From Algoriphagus sp. AGSA1 (GTDB lineage: Bacteria > Bacteroidota > Bacteroidia > Cytophagales > Cyclobacteriaceae), in assembly GCF_021390545.1 (NCBI RefSeq), contig NZ_JAJUWR010000008.1:1-64000 (forward strand): DNA of 64,000 nucleotides, written 5' to 3'. Both the position numbers and the translations under genes were made by a program. The notes below the pieces were generated by a model that saw nothing but the letters and a program-made list of their open reading frames with translations, was not told where the DNA came from and did not search any database. This document shows, in pieces, positions 28,051 to 35,950 of this stretch; positions within the stretch are counted from its first letter, which is position 1; the number at the start of each line of letters is the position of its first letter.

Positions 28051-29490
28051 TTATGTATTTACAACAGGCAATAGTATATGGAATATAGTTCCCTCACCCA
28101 ATATGCTTTCTGCAAAAATGATTCCACCGTTTTTCTCTATAATCTTCCTGGTGATAGAAAGTCCTATTCCCGTGCCTTCAAATTCGTGTTTTCCATGTAG
28201 TCTCTGAAAGATCGAGAATATCCTGTCAGCGTGCTCTTTTTCAAAACCTATGCCGTTGTCAATCACCTTGATTAAATGGTAACTTAGACGCTCGTCCAGT
28301 GTCGGGAATTTCCTGATCAAGGATGGATCTGCTTTCTGAGAAGAGATCGTGATTTCCGGAGCTTTGTCTTTTTTAGCAAATTTCAGTGAATTTGATATCA
28401 GGTTTTGGAACACCTGACGGTACTCTGTATCCGACCCCTTCACTTTGGGTAGTTTCCCGAGTGTTATTTTTGCTGACTTCTCCTGGATTGCCACTTCAAA
28501 ATCATCAAGCATGTCTCTGATGACTTCAGTAAGTTTTACCTCTTTTGTTTTTTCTAAATCTTTTCGTCCCGCTCTGCTGTAATCCAGAAGATCTGTTATT
28601 AATCTTCTCATCCTTACGGCGGCAGCGGTAATACGGTTGAGATATAGGTCACCGTCCCCGCCCAAGGCATCATTGTATTGTTCTTTCAGTAAATCAGAAA
28701 ATGAGGTGATTTTGCGCAATGGCTCCTGAAGGTCGTGAGATGCAACATAGGCAAATTGCTCCAGTTCCTTGTTTGTATTGTCCAATAACTTTATCTGGTC
28801 TCTGAGTTTTTCCTGATAAAGCACAATTTCTTCGTTGGCAGTAATTTGGGCTCTGTTGTATTGATAGATGGAGAAAAATGTCAGCAAGCCAATGGTAATG
28901 GAGAAAACTGATATAAGTCCTACTATCAACGGCAAGGCATTTATGTTATTGATCAAACTCTGGTTTTTTTCTCTAAAAAGGTCGTTTTCAACTTTGTTTA
29001 TGCGGAGAACCACCTCTTTTATCATTTTATAGCCGATCAGTGCATCAGAGGTCTTGGTAGAGTCTAAAAAACCGTCCAAACTGCCATGTTCCTTCATAAA
29101 GGCTATAGTTTTCTCGAACGACCTCACCCGGGAATTGATAAGTCCACGCAATTCCTCCACATTGTTTTGCTGTAGCCCATCATCCACGGTCAATGCCTGC
29201 AATTGGTTCAGCAGCAGTTCTGCATTGACATCGGACTGGTTATAATGACTTAGAAATTCTTCGTCTCCTGTCAGTATATATCCCCTGACATTACTTTCTC
29301 TTTCCAAGATGCTTGAGTACAGTTCATTGGTACGTTGAAGGACTTTGGAGGTGTGCATCACCCCTTCTGTGTAGAATGCTATACGACCAGCAGTCCAGTA
29401 GGAAATTCCGCTGCCTATGATTATTAGGATAAGCGTCACTATGGAGTAGATTTTGACGTGACGGAGCGAGGGGTTTTGGTTTTTTTTCAT
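28051..29490 (-). CDS. CHASE3-domain sensor histidine kinase
   Basis: The 479-residue membrane kinase has a first membrane helix (about 14-34), a periplasmic CHASE3 domain (about 38-180, with SILERESNVRGYILTGDEEFL) and a second membrane helix (about 186-208). A coiled linker is followed by a phytochrome-type HisKA domain with the H-box VASHDLQEPLRKI (His about 252) and an ATPase domain (NLISNSLKFAKKD, DNGIGFEKEHADRIF, FEGTGIGLSI). Its H-box type matches that of kinases paired with Rcp1-like receivers, as found next door. The signal is unknown. Confidence 0.92.
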   Translation of the reverse strand: MKKNQNPSLRHVKIYSIVTLILIIIGSGISYWTAGRIAFYTEGVMHTSKVLQRTNELYSSILERESNVRGYILTGDEEFLSHYNQSDVNAELLLNQLQALTVDDGLQQNNVEELRGLINSRVRSFEKTIAFMKEHGSLDGFLDSTKTSDALIGYKMIKEVVLRINKVENDLFREKNQSLINNINALPLIVGLISVFSITIGLLTFFSIYQYNRAQITANEEIVLYQEKLRDQIKLLDNTNKELEQFAYVASHDLQEPLRKITSFSDLLKEQYNDALGGDGDLYLNRITAAAVRMRRLITDLLDYSRAGRKDLEKTKEVKLTEVIRDMLDDFEVAIQEKSAKITLGKLPKVKGSDTEYRQVFQNLISNSLKFAKKDKAPEITISSQKADPSLIRKFPTLDERLSYHLIKVIDNGIGFEKEHADRIFSIFQRLHGKHEFEGTGIGLSITRKIIEKNGGIIFAESILGEGTIFHILLPVVNT

Positions 29491-29678
29491 TTAATTTTCC
29501 CTGATCTGGGGAATTTTTTACCCGTAAAGCTTTGGTGTGATGACTAAGTTTAGATACAAAGGTAGGCTTAATTGTCTGATTAGGGCAATTAAGGGCATTT
29601 TCTCCCATCCGGAATATTTGGGGCACGCAGGTTGGTCTTAGAGACATAAATTAATCACACAACCTAAATATCGAAACT

Positions 29679-29831
29679 ATGAGTTCTTTATTGTATTTCA
29701 TCGCAGTAATTCTCCTGATCGGCTGGTTAATAGGGGTTTTTGCCTATAGTGCCACAGGTTTGATACATGTTTTACTAGTATTGGCGATAATCGCCGTGCT
29801 GTTCAGATTGATTTCTGGCCGGCCTGTCTAG
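29679..29831 (+). CDS. lmo0937-family small membrane protein (DUF5670-like)
   Basis: A 50-residue hydrophobic protein begins MSSLLYFIAVILLIGWLIG and ends RLISGRPV. It has two predicted membrane helices (about 4-22 and 29-44) separated by the short polar turn AYSATG, which fits the lmo0937 family (FxxSxxGxIHxLLVIAxI). The function of this family is unknown. In Bacteroidota it often sits with general-stress genes. Here it lies between the kinase cluster and a YtxH-type gene, consistent with a stress regulon. Confidence 0.8.
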   Translation: MSSLLYFIAVILLIGWLIGVFAYSATGLIHVLLVLAIIAVLFRLISGRPV

Positions 29832-29952
29832 TCGTGAAGGATAATCCATAAAGTAATGAAAGGTGAAATTAAGCCTATATCTAAATTGCTTTTTGTTTTT
29901 TTGTATCAAAACTTTACTTAATAATCTGAGTTTTAACACTAAATAAATCACA

Positions 29953-30204
29953 ATGAACAAATCAACAATCAATAAGACACTTTGGTTTAGCGGACTTGTC
30001 ACCGGAGCTTTGCTTGGTGCTTACCTTTATAAGAATAAAGACGAATTTGGTCCTCAGAAGGAAAAACTCAACAGCCTCTTGGGTGATTTCCAGTCCGTTT
30101 TGCTGGATTTGAAAACCAAGCTGTTAGAAGCTAAAACGGAAGGTTTGGAAGCTACCAAATCCGCACTTCAGGCAGCGAAAGACAAGGCAGAAAAAGTGAA
30201 ATGA
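29953..30204 (+). CDS. YtxH-domain small membrane-anchored protein
   Basis: An 83-residue protein has a single N-terminal hydrophobic segment with a glycine-rich turn (LWFSGLVTGALLGAYLYKNKD, about 10-30), followed by an amphipathic helical tail rich in Lys, Glu and Ala (about 35-83). This is the YtxH-like (general-stress, gas-vesicle-type) pattern. It is 120 bp after the lmo0937-family gene and 126 bp before a receiver gene on the same strand. The role is unknown but family members are often stress-induced. Confidence 0.75.
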   Translation: MNKSTINKTLWFSGLVTGALLGAYLYKNKDEFGPQKEKLNSLLGDFQSVLLDLKTKLLEAKTEGLEATKSALQAAKDKAEKVK

Positions 30205-30329
30205 AATAGGTTTAGAATTGGGAAAAGGTGTGGCCTTTAGCTACACCTTTTCTTTGGTCTTGTCCACTCAGGGCTACCCCATTTACACAATTAATTTACT
30301 TCAGGTTTTCAAGTGAAGATGAATATGAG

Positions 30330-30710
30330 ATGAAGAATAAAGTGATTTTAGTAATAGATGATGAACCGGAAATCAGAGCTCTTTTATCTAGGTTTTTAGA
30401 TAGAAGAGGGTTTTCAGTAATCACAGCGGGTACGCTCAAAGAGGGCAGAAGACTGTTTGAACAAAGAAAACCTGAATTGGTATTCTTGGATATAAATTTG
30501 CCCGATGGAAGTGGGTTGAGTGAATTGAAACATATCAACTCCGGCAAATTACAGTTCAAGGTAATCATGATGAGTGCCTTTGATCATAACGAAGTAAAAA
30601 CGGAAGCTATCCGATATGGAGCATTGGACTTCCTAAGTAAACCATTTAACGTGGCTCGGCTGGACTCGGTGGTCCAAAGCCAGCTGATTAACACCCCCAA
30701 CACCAAATAA
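30330..30710 (+). CDS. Single-domain response regulator
   Basis: A 126-residue CheY-like protein has acidic residues IDDEPE (9-14), phospho-acceptor Asp54 in FLDINLPDGSG, the MMSAFD segment and Lys in FLSKPFN. The ATG at 30330 is the correct start since the domain begins there. An open frame extending 34 codons upstream has no family match. It precedes the NtrC-type regulator by 3 bp, so the two are co-translated and probably share a signal. Confidence 0.9.
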   Translation: MKNKVILVIDDEPEIRALLSRFLDRRGFSVITAGTLKEGRRLFEQRKPELVFLDINLPDGSGLSELKHINSGKLQFKVIMMSAFDHNEVKTEAIRYGALDFLSKPFNVARLDSVVQSQLINTPNTK

Positions 30711-30713
30711 ACA

Positions 30714-32126
30714 ATGGCTAAGATTCTCGTAATTGACGACAATATAGATATATGTCAACTTTTAGAGCGATTTCTCACCAAGAAGGGCTACGATGTGGAA
30801 ACGACTATCTCAGGAAAGAATGGACTCGAATTGGTCAAGAAAACCTTTTTTGATCTGATTTTCTGCGATTTCAAATTGAGAGATATGGAAGGTAGAGATG
30901 TCCTGATGAAAGTCAGGGAAATGTCTCCAGGAACCCAGGTCGCTATAATTACAGGTTATGCGGATGTGAAGATAGCTGTGGAAGTGATAAAAAATGGAGC
31001 CTTCGATTATGTGACCAAGCCATTGATCCCAGATGAGATCATAAATCTGATCGAACGAGCCCTGGCTGCATCTGTAGCCAGTAAGTCTAATACGCAGACG
31101 TTTTCTAAAGCTACCCAACTTAAAAAGGAATCAGAATCCGATTCCCAGAAATCCAACTCTAAGTATCTCAAAGGTACCGGGGCTGAATCAAAAAAACTGT
31201 ACAAGGAGGTAGCACTGGTAGCACCTACCAACCTAAGTGTGGTTATATATGGGGAGAGTGGCGCAGGGAAGGAAAACATAGCCAGGACGATCCATGATCA
31301 AAGTGAGCGTGCGGGCAAGCCTTTTATTGCAGTGGACTGCGGTGCAATGACCAAGGAGCTTGCGGGGAGTGAGCTATGGGGGCACGAAAAGGGGTCTTTT
31401 ACCGGGGCCGTGGGTGAGAAGCCGGGACAGTTCGAACTGGCTGATGGGGGAACAATATTTTTGGATGAAATCACTAATCTCACCTATGAAACCCAGGTAG
31501 GGTTATTGAGACTGGTGCAAGAAAGAAAGTTAAGGAGAATCGGGGGAACAAAGGATAAATCCATAGACGTAAGGATCATAGTAGCATCCAATGAAGACTT
31601 GAGAAAAGCGGTATCCGCGGGAAAATTCCGAGAGGATTTGTATTTCAGGTTCAATGAATTTAGTATAACTGTACCTCCATTACGCCATAGAAAAGCCGAT
31701 ATCGAGGCCTTTGCTTACCACTTCTTGGAACTTTCCAATCAAGAGTTGAACAAAAAAGTTTTTGGGTTTGACGAGCAGGTTATGGATGTGCTTAAGGAGT
31801 ATCCTTGGCCAGGAAACCTGCGTGAAATGTTGAACGTGATACGTCGTGCGACTCTACTGACAGATGGGGGTAAAATGTCTGTTTCTGCCTTACCGCCAGA
31901 AATTGTTTATTCCAAAAAATTCAATTTTTCGGATTCTGAAGGTAACAGGACAGATGAAAAAAGCAGCAAAATCCCACTTAACCTAAAAGACGCCGCCGCT
32001 GTAGCAGAAGCGGAGGTATTGAAGAAGGTGCTGGAAGAGGTAAAGTACAACAGAACACAAGCGGCAAAACAGTTAGGGATAGACAGAAAGACACTCTTCA
32101 ATAAGATGAAGCAGTATGATCTGTAA
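30714..32126 (+). CDS. Sigma-54-dependent NtrC-family response regulator
   Basis: The 470-residue regulator has a receiver domain (1-120; IDDN, phospho-acceptor Asp52 in IFCDFKLRD, Lys in VTKPL) and a serine/lysine-rich linker (about 125-150). A central AAA+ domain follows, with Walker A GESGAGKE (about 180-187), the sigma-54 contact loop GSFTGA (about 226-231) and Walker B GGTIFLDEI, then an arginine-finger segment FREDLYFRFNEF. It ends in a Fis-type helix-turn-helix (NRTQAAKQLGIDRKTLFNKM). The contact loop reads GSFTGA rather than the common GAFTGA, a known tolerated variant. It should activate sigma-54 promoters. Its targets are not visible here. Confidence 0.95.
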   Translation: MAKILVIDDNIDICQLLERFLTKKGYDVETTISGKNGLELVKKTFFDLIFCDFKLRDMEGRDVLMKVREMSPGTQVAIITGYADVKIAVEVIKNGAFDYVTKPLIPDEIINLIERALAASVASKSNTQTFSKATQLKKESESDSQKSNSKYLKGTGAESKKLYKEVALVAPTNLSVVIYGESGAGKENIARTIHDQSERAGKPFIAVDCGAMTKELAGSELWGHEKGSFTGAVGEKPGQFELADGGTIFLDEITNLTYETQVGLLRLVQERKLRRIGGTKDKSIDVRIIVASNEDLRKAVSAGKFREDLYFRFNEFSITVPPLRHRKADIEAFAYHFLELSNQELNKKVFGFDEQVMDVLKEYPWPGNLREMLNVIRRATLLTDGGKMSVSALPPEIVYSKKFNFSDSEGNRTDEKSSKIPLNLKDAAAVAEAEVLKKVLEEVKYNRTQAAKQLGIDRKTLFNKMKQYDL

Positions 32127-32144
32127 GAAAAGTTGCCCACCCTG

Positions 32145-32170
32145 CCCGGACTTGGTCCGGGTTTTTTTTT
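32145..32170 (+). terminator. Intrinsic terminator after the NtrC-type gene
   Basis: CCCGGA (32145-32150) and TCCGGG (32156-32161) enclose a five-base loop and are followed by a run of nine or ten T residues. Confidence 0.85.
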
Positions 32171-32584
32171 GATGATTCCTCCCGGATTATGCATGAGTCT
32201 CTGTGACGAGAGCTAAAAATACAGGGAATCCGTTGGTTTTGGAGTACCTTGAGCGCGGAATAGGAAGCCTAATGCATATTTGGGTTATATCTGGAATAGG
32301 AACCGACTGGCTTTATAGATGATTGCTTGTGATTGTAAACGCCTATGAACCGTACAGCTTATTGTGGGCGTGTTTTCAGCGTTTTGGGGAAGTTTTTGCA
32401 TGTTATTGATGCCCTGAGTTGGTTTGGGGATTGATCAATAGAGATAATATTTGTTTTCCAAGCGTCAGAACAAAATTCTATTGCATAAGCTCCAAATAAT
32501 GGTAAGCGTTCCTTTGGTGTGCCCTATCATGGCATAGGACTTGGGGATTTGATATGTAATTTGAATCAAATAAACCATACTAAT
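32171..32584. other. Intergenic region upstream of dps
   Basis: This is about 410 bp without a supported gene. A small dyad, CCTATcatggcATAGG, lies at about 32523-32538, roughly 50 bp before the Dps start. I see no tRNA, no terminator besides the one before it, and no clear TAnnTTTG promoter box. Confidence 0.4.
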
Positions 32585-33073
32585 ATGACTACTGCAAAAG
32601 CAACACTCGCCAATCATTTAAAACTCGACAACAAAGCGATGAAAAATGTCTCGGACAAGCTAAATGACTTGTTGTCGGATTATCATATATTTTATCAAAA
32701 TGTAAGAGGATTTCATTGGAATGTGAAGGGGGAGAACTTTTTTGACCTACACGAGAAGTTCGAAGAATTATATTCTAGGGTTTATGAAAATATAGATGAG
32801 TTGGCAGAAAGGATTGTTACCATAGGTTTCAAGCCCCTTCATGCTTATTCTGATTATCTGAAGAACACCATTCATAAAGAAATCACAGATGTAAGCAATG
32901 GAGAGGAATGTGTAAAGCATGTCATTGATGGCTTAGGAATATTGGCCCAGTCCCATAGGAAAGCAGCTAAAGTGGCAGAAGAGGCCGAAGATATCGCCAC
33001 AGCCGACCTGTTGACACAATTTGTAGGGGATATAGAGAAAAGAATGTGGATGTTCACGATGTTCTCTAAATAA
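32585..33073 (+). CDS. dps: Dps-family ferritin-like DNA protection protein
   Basis: This 162-residue protein oxidises and stores iron with hydrogen peroxide as oxidant and can coat DNA. The ferroxidase ligands lie in SDYHIFYQNVRGFHWNVKGENFF-type sequence (His34, His44) and in LHEKFEELY followed by IDELAERI (about Asp71, Glu75). The start at 32585 (MTTAKATLANHLKL) gives the normal length. An upstream in-frame ATG at 32519 would add 22 unrelated residues. No long basic N-terminal tail is present, so DNA binding may be weak. It is placed after a stress-signalling cluster, which fits. Confidence 0.92.
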   Translation: MTTAKATLANHLKLDNKAMKNVSDKLNDLLSDYHIFYQNVRGFHWNVKGENFFDLHEKFEELYSRVYENIDELAERIVTIGFKPLHAYSDYLKNTIHKEITDVSNGEECVKHVIDGLGILAQSHRKAAKVAEEAEDIATADLLTQFVGDIEKRMWMFTMFSK

Positions 33074-33239
33074 GCCTTGCTGAAAAGCAGTTCGCATGAA
33101 AAATAGTTAAATCACTCAAAATGATAGCTTACTGGTGTTTTAGAACATGCCCTAAATAATCTATCGTATTTTATACATGAAAGGCCATGGCGAAAGCTGT
33201 GGCTTCTTTTTAAGTCTAAAATTGTTCCCTCAGATTTCT

Positions 33240-33322
33240 CAGATAAGGATGCGGATCAGTGTAGATTACACGAAAAGGAAGTCTTGCTTTCATTTCAGTG
33301 TGTTAAATCCCAGTTCATTAAT
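33240..33322. repeat. Dispersed repeat family 1, copy B
   Basis: This copy aligns with 25961-26042 over about 82 bp with scattered mismatches (shared CAGATAA, CAGATTACA-like TAGATTACA, GAAAAG, GCTTTCATTTC, CCCAGTTCATTAA). It is intergenic and in the same orientation on the plus strand. Confidence 0.65.
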
Positions 33323-33527
33323 TTTTTTGGGAGAGGGAAATGGATGTTTTATTGGTGAGAGCAGCTTATAGAATCTACTTTGCAAACAAGGAGTATGCGA
33401 TTACCCGATGGTAGAAAATTGGTAAGAGTTGCCGCTAGTTTATTTAATTATTCAGTTCTTCTGTGGAGTGGTTTTTTTAAGGGTGCAATCCGGTAGTCCA
33501 AAAAGAAGGTCTTTAATAATAATGGGA

Positions 33528-33551
33528 AAGCGGCAGATTTCTCTGCCGCTT
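33528..33551. other. Perfect hairpin without T-tract
   Basis: AAGCGGCAGA and TCTGCCGCTT pair around TTTC. The plus-strand tail is A-rich rather than T-rich, so it is a poor terminator in either direction. Confidence 0.5.
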
Positions 33552-33825
33552 CAAAAAATAGTTTAAAAAGGGCTATGGATTATAGTCTTACTAAGATAAT
33601 GATTTGATACAAAATTCATGACATTTTGAACTTCTTTTATCGCATCTGAGCCTTCATGAATCTGATATTCCAAGTGTATGGTTGTGGGGAACTGATGGTT
33701 GTCAGAGTTAAAATCAGTATATACATTCACTTTTATTGGGGAAATTTTACACTTGTGCTATTTTCAAAGCTGGCTGGCAAGAAAGTCGTTTAGTCATAGA
33801 AATTCAGGACATGTATAGCAAAAAG

Positions 33826-34242
33826 ATGGGAATTGAAGAAAGAATAAAAAGAGGGGATTTTATGAGTGAGGTACAGTTTCTAACTTCTAGAAGTGGGGGT
33901 GCTGGAGGACAGCATGTGAATAAAGTGGAGAGCAAAGTCCAGCTGAAGTTTGATATACCAAATTCCCGGCAACTGACAGAGGATGAAAAAGCCCTCCTGA
34001 TGGAGAAATTAAAGACTAAGACTGATCAGCATGGAATAGTTCAGCTCCAGTCTCAGGAAAAGCGTTCACAGATCCAAAATAAAGAACTTGTGATCCGGAA
34101 ATTCGAGGATATGCTTCGCAGGGCTTTTCACAAAAAACGGATCAGGAAAGCCACAAAACCTGGAAAGGGAGCAGTGGAAAAGCGGCTCAAGGCAAAAAAG
34201 AACCAAGCTGAGAAGAAGGCCAACAGGAGTTGGAAGGAATGA
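33826..34242 (+). CDS. arfB: ArfB-type peptidyl-tRNA hydrolase (ribosome rescue)
   Basis: ArfB (YaeJ) binds stalled ribosomes without a stop codon and hydrolyses the peptidyl-tRNA. The 138-residue protein has the catalytic segment TSRSGGAGGQHVNKVESKV with GGQ at 27-29 and a basic C-terminal tail (HKKRIRKATKPGKGAVEKRL to the end) that inserts in the mRNA channel. It lacks the codon-recognition domains of full release factors. The start is best placed at the ATG at 33826. A frame extending 30 codons upstream has no family support. It stands alone. Confidence 0.9.
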   Translation: MGIEERIKRGDFMSEVQFLTSRSGGAGGQHVNKVESKVQLKFDIPNSRQLTEDEKALLMEKLKTKTDQHGIVQLQSQEKRSQIQNKELVIRKFEDMLRRAFHKKRIRKATKPGKGAVEKRLKAKKNQAEKKANRSWKE

Positions 34243-34298
34243 GTTTCCGGTAAACTGTTTACTCGCGGCCATCCATCAGGGTATTATTGGTTAAGCCC

Positions 34299-34685
34299 TT
34301 AATATTCTTTAATGAGAAGGGTATGATTCTTAGTAGAGTCGGGCTCATGGATTTTCATAAGGTAATTACCACTTGGCTTTATGATCCGCATAGAATATTT
34401 CGGTTCCGGATTGGTGATAATTTCCAGGTTATCCTGATTTTTGAAGAGATTGGTTTCTCCGGGATTTAGATCTGGAAATTGATCCAGGCTGTCATATTTT
34501 TTGAAGTACACCGTGTCATTCCCGAATCCCTTGAAGGGTATATCCAGAAAACCACGATTGTTTTGAGGCTGCTCGAAATTGAATTTCCCATTTTTCAGTT
34601 CACTGTAGCCGGGACTGGTGTTTTGGGAAAACGCCATTAGACTCGTCCCAAGGATTGCAAAGGAGAATAGGATTGATTTTTTCAT
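34299..34685 (-). CDS. Small secreted protein of unknown function
   Basis: The 128-residue protein has a clear signal peptide (MKKSILFSFAILGTSLMAFSQ) and a hydrophilic mature part of about 107 residues rich in Asn, Pro and Lys (YSELKNGKFNFEQ, MRIIKPSGNYLMKIHEPD). I recognise no domain. It has no Cys near the signal, so it is not a lipoprotein. It is convergent with arfB, 56 bp apart, and unlinked to the next minus-strand gene, 113 bp upstream. Confidence 0.7.
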   Translation of the reverse strand: MKKSILFSFAILGTSLMAFSQNTSPGYSELKNGKFNFEQPQNNRGFLDIPFKGFGNDTVYFKKYDSLDQFPDLNPGETNLFKNQDNLEIITNPEPKYSMRIIKPSGNYLMKIHEPDSTKNHTLLIKEY

Positions 34686-34798
34686 TGCTATGTGTGATAG
34701 AGGAAAAGGTGACTTTCATTGGTTGGATAAACTTCAAAGCAAGTTACGGGAAAGTTTATTTATAAGTTTGTGGCCACTTGATTTTTAAGTTTTTCTAA

Positions 34799-35617
34799 CT
34801 AGGAGTTCATCTTTTGAGACAAGTCTTTCAATGCATCATCCAATTCATCACCTGAAGATTTGAGATGATTGATCAGTTCTTCTATTTCCGAAGGCTCCAA
34901 ATCAACGTTCTGGATCAACTCTATGATACCTAATATTCTGGCTAACGGTGCCCTGACCAGGTGAGATTGATCTGAAGAGAGTTCTTGAAGCTGTTTGTTC
35001 TTGGCTTTCAGGGATTTCATATATTCCTCTTGCTCAGTAATATTTTGAAATGCAGCCAGATAACCTTTTTTGATGCCTTTTTTATCTTTCAGCGCAATGC
35101 CATAGACTTTTATTATGATTGGGTTTCCCTGCTTGTCCTGCAAGTGCTTTTTGAGGATAAATCCTCCTCCTGTGTTTTTGTTTCGAATGTTGTATAAAAT
35201 TTGTTGGTCTTTTTTGAGATACTTTGTTGGGGTCAGGTCTATGACATTTTTGCCTATGATCTCAGTGTCCGAAAATCCGGTTATCTGCAAGATGTTTGAG
35301 CTTACATAGATGAAATTACCCTCCACATCCACTTTAAAAATCCCAAGGTTGGGGTTAGTGAACAGCAGCTCCAACTCCTGTTTTCCGCCATTTACTTGGT
35401 CATAGAGTTTTTTGATCAGATAGTAAAGCAAAAGCCCTGAAAACAGTACATAGAGGCAGCCCTTTAGTATCTGAAACCGGGACATTTCCCTGATATCATC
35501 GCTTAAAACAGTAACGAGCAGAAGATCGCTGAAAAATATCCAGACGAAACCTAACATTAAGTAGATGAGTGTAATGAACCAAGGTTGGTTATAAACTTTC
35601 GAATTAGATTTTTGCAT
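34799..35617 (-). CDS. Membrane PAS protein with a kinase dimerisation domain but no ATPase domain
   Basis: The 272-residue protein has two membrane helices (about 13-37 and 49-68) and a short extracytoplasmic loop between them. A PAS domain follows (about 80-195; NLGIFKVDVEGNFIYVSSNILQITGFSDTEI), then a HisKA-like helix pair (about 205-270) with SSDQSHLVRAPLARILGIIELI, resembling the H-box of Bacteroidota kinases (SHxVRAPLxRI). The protein stops about 45 residues after the H-box, where a kinase would continue into the ATPase domain. The stop is followed by ordinary intergenic sequence with no remnant of that domain. It may be a phosphotransfer or sensing partner, or a truncated kinase. Confidence 0.82.
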   Translation of the reverse strand: MQKSNSKVYNQPWFITLIYLMLGFVWIFFSDLLLVTVLSDDIREMSRFQILKGCLYVLFSGLLLYYLIKKLYDQVNGGKQELELLFTNPNLGIFKVDVEGNFIYVSSNILQITGFSDTEIIGKNVIDLTPTKYLKKDQQILYNIRNKNTGGGFILKKHLQDKQGNPIIIKVYGIALKDKKGIKKGYLAAFQNITEQEEYMKSLKAKNKQLQELSSDQSHLVRAPLARILGIIELIQNVDLEPSEIEELINHLKSSGDELDDALKDLSQKMNS

Positions 35618-35950
35618 AAGAATTATAACAATCTATCCTGAAAAAAAGTAGTGCAGTAAGCTATGATGATACAAGATAGGTTTTTCTCTCTAAATCCGTA
35701 TTTTATTGAATGTCAGGTAAATATTAATCGGTAAAAATCTCATGATGGGTGGATTTGAATTCATATTTAAAGGGGCGCTACCCGGTTTTTACTGCTTTTT
35801 ATGACAGTTATCTTCCAAAGCCAGATAAGGAAGACAAGTTTATGAAAATGCTTTACTTTAAGTGAGCTACCCAACAGAAAACAATTGCCTATAATGTTGG
35901 TTAAATTAAGAACTACGCAAAGAATAGCGTTATATAAACAAAATTTGTTA
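35618..35950. other. Divergent intergenic region
   Basis: About 330 bp between the PAS protein gene and the flavin oxidoreductase gene, which point away from each other. It must hold two promoters, but I find no exact TAnnTTTG box. An in-frame ATG at 35885 could extend the oxidoreductase, which I consider unlikely. Nothing else is recognised. Confidence 0.4.

Larger units (their letters stand above)
33074..33825. other. Intergenic region between dps and arfB
   Basis: About 750 bp without a supported gene. It contains dispersed repeat copy B (33240-33322) and a 10-bp perfect hairpin (33528-33551). A 64-codon frame at 33177-33371 covers the repeat and shows no family features, so it is not called. 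Nothing else is recognised. Confidence 0.5.

Noticed and set aside
33177..33371. A 64-codon plus-strand frame after dps
   Set aside because: It covers dispersed repeat copy B, has no family features and its codon pattern is unlike the neighbours.
33528..33551. The GCGGCAGA hairpin as an intrinsic terminator
   Set aside because: It has no T-tract on either strand, so it is listed only as a hairpin.
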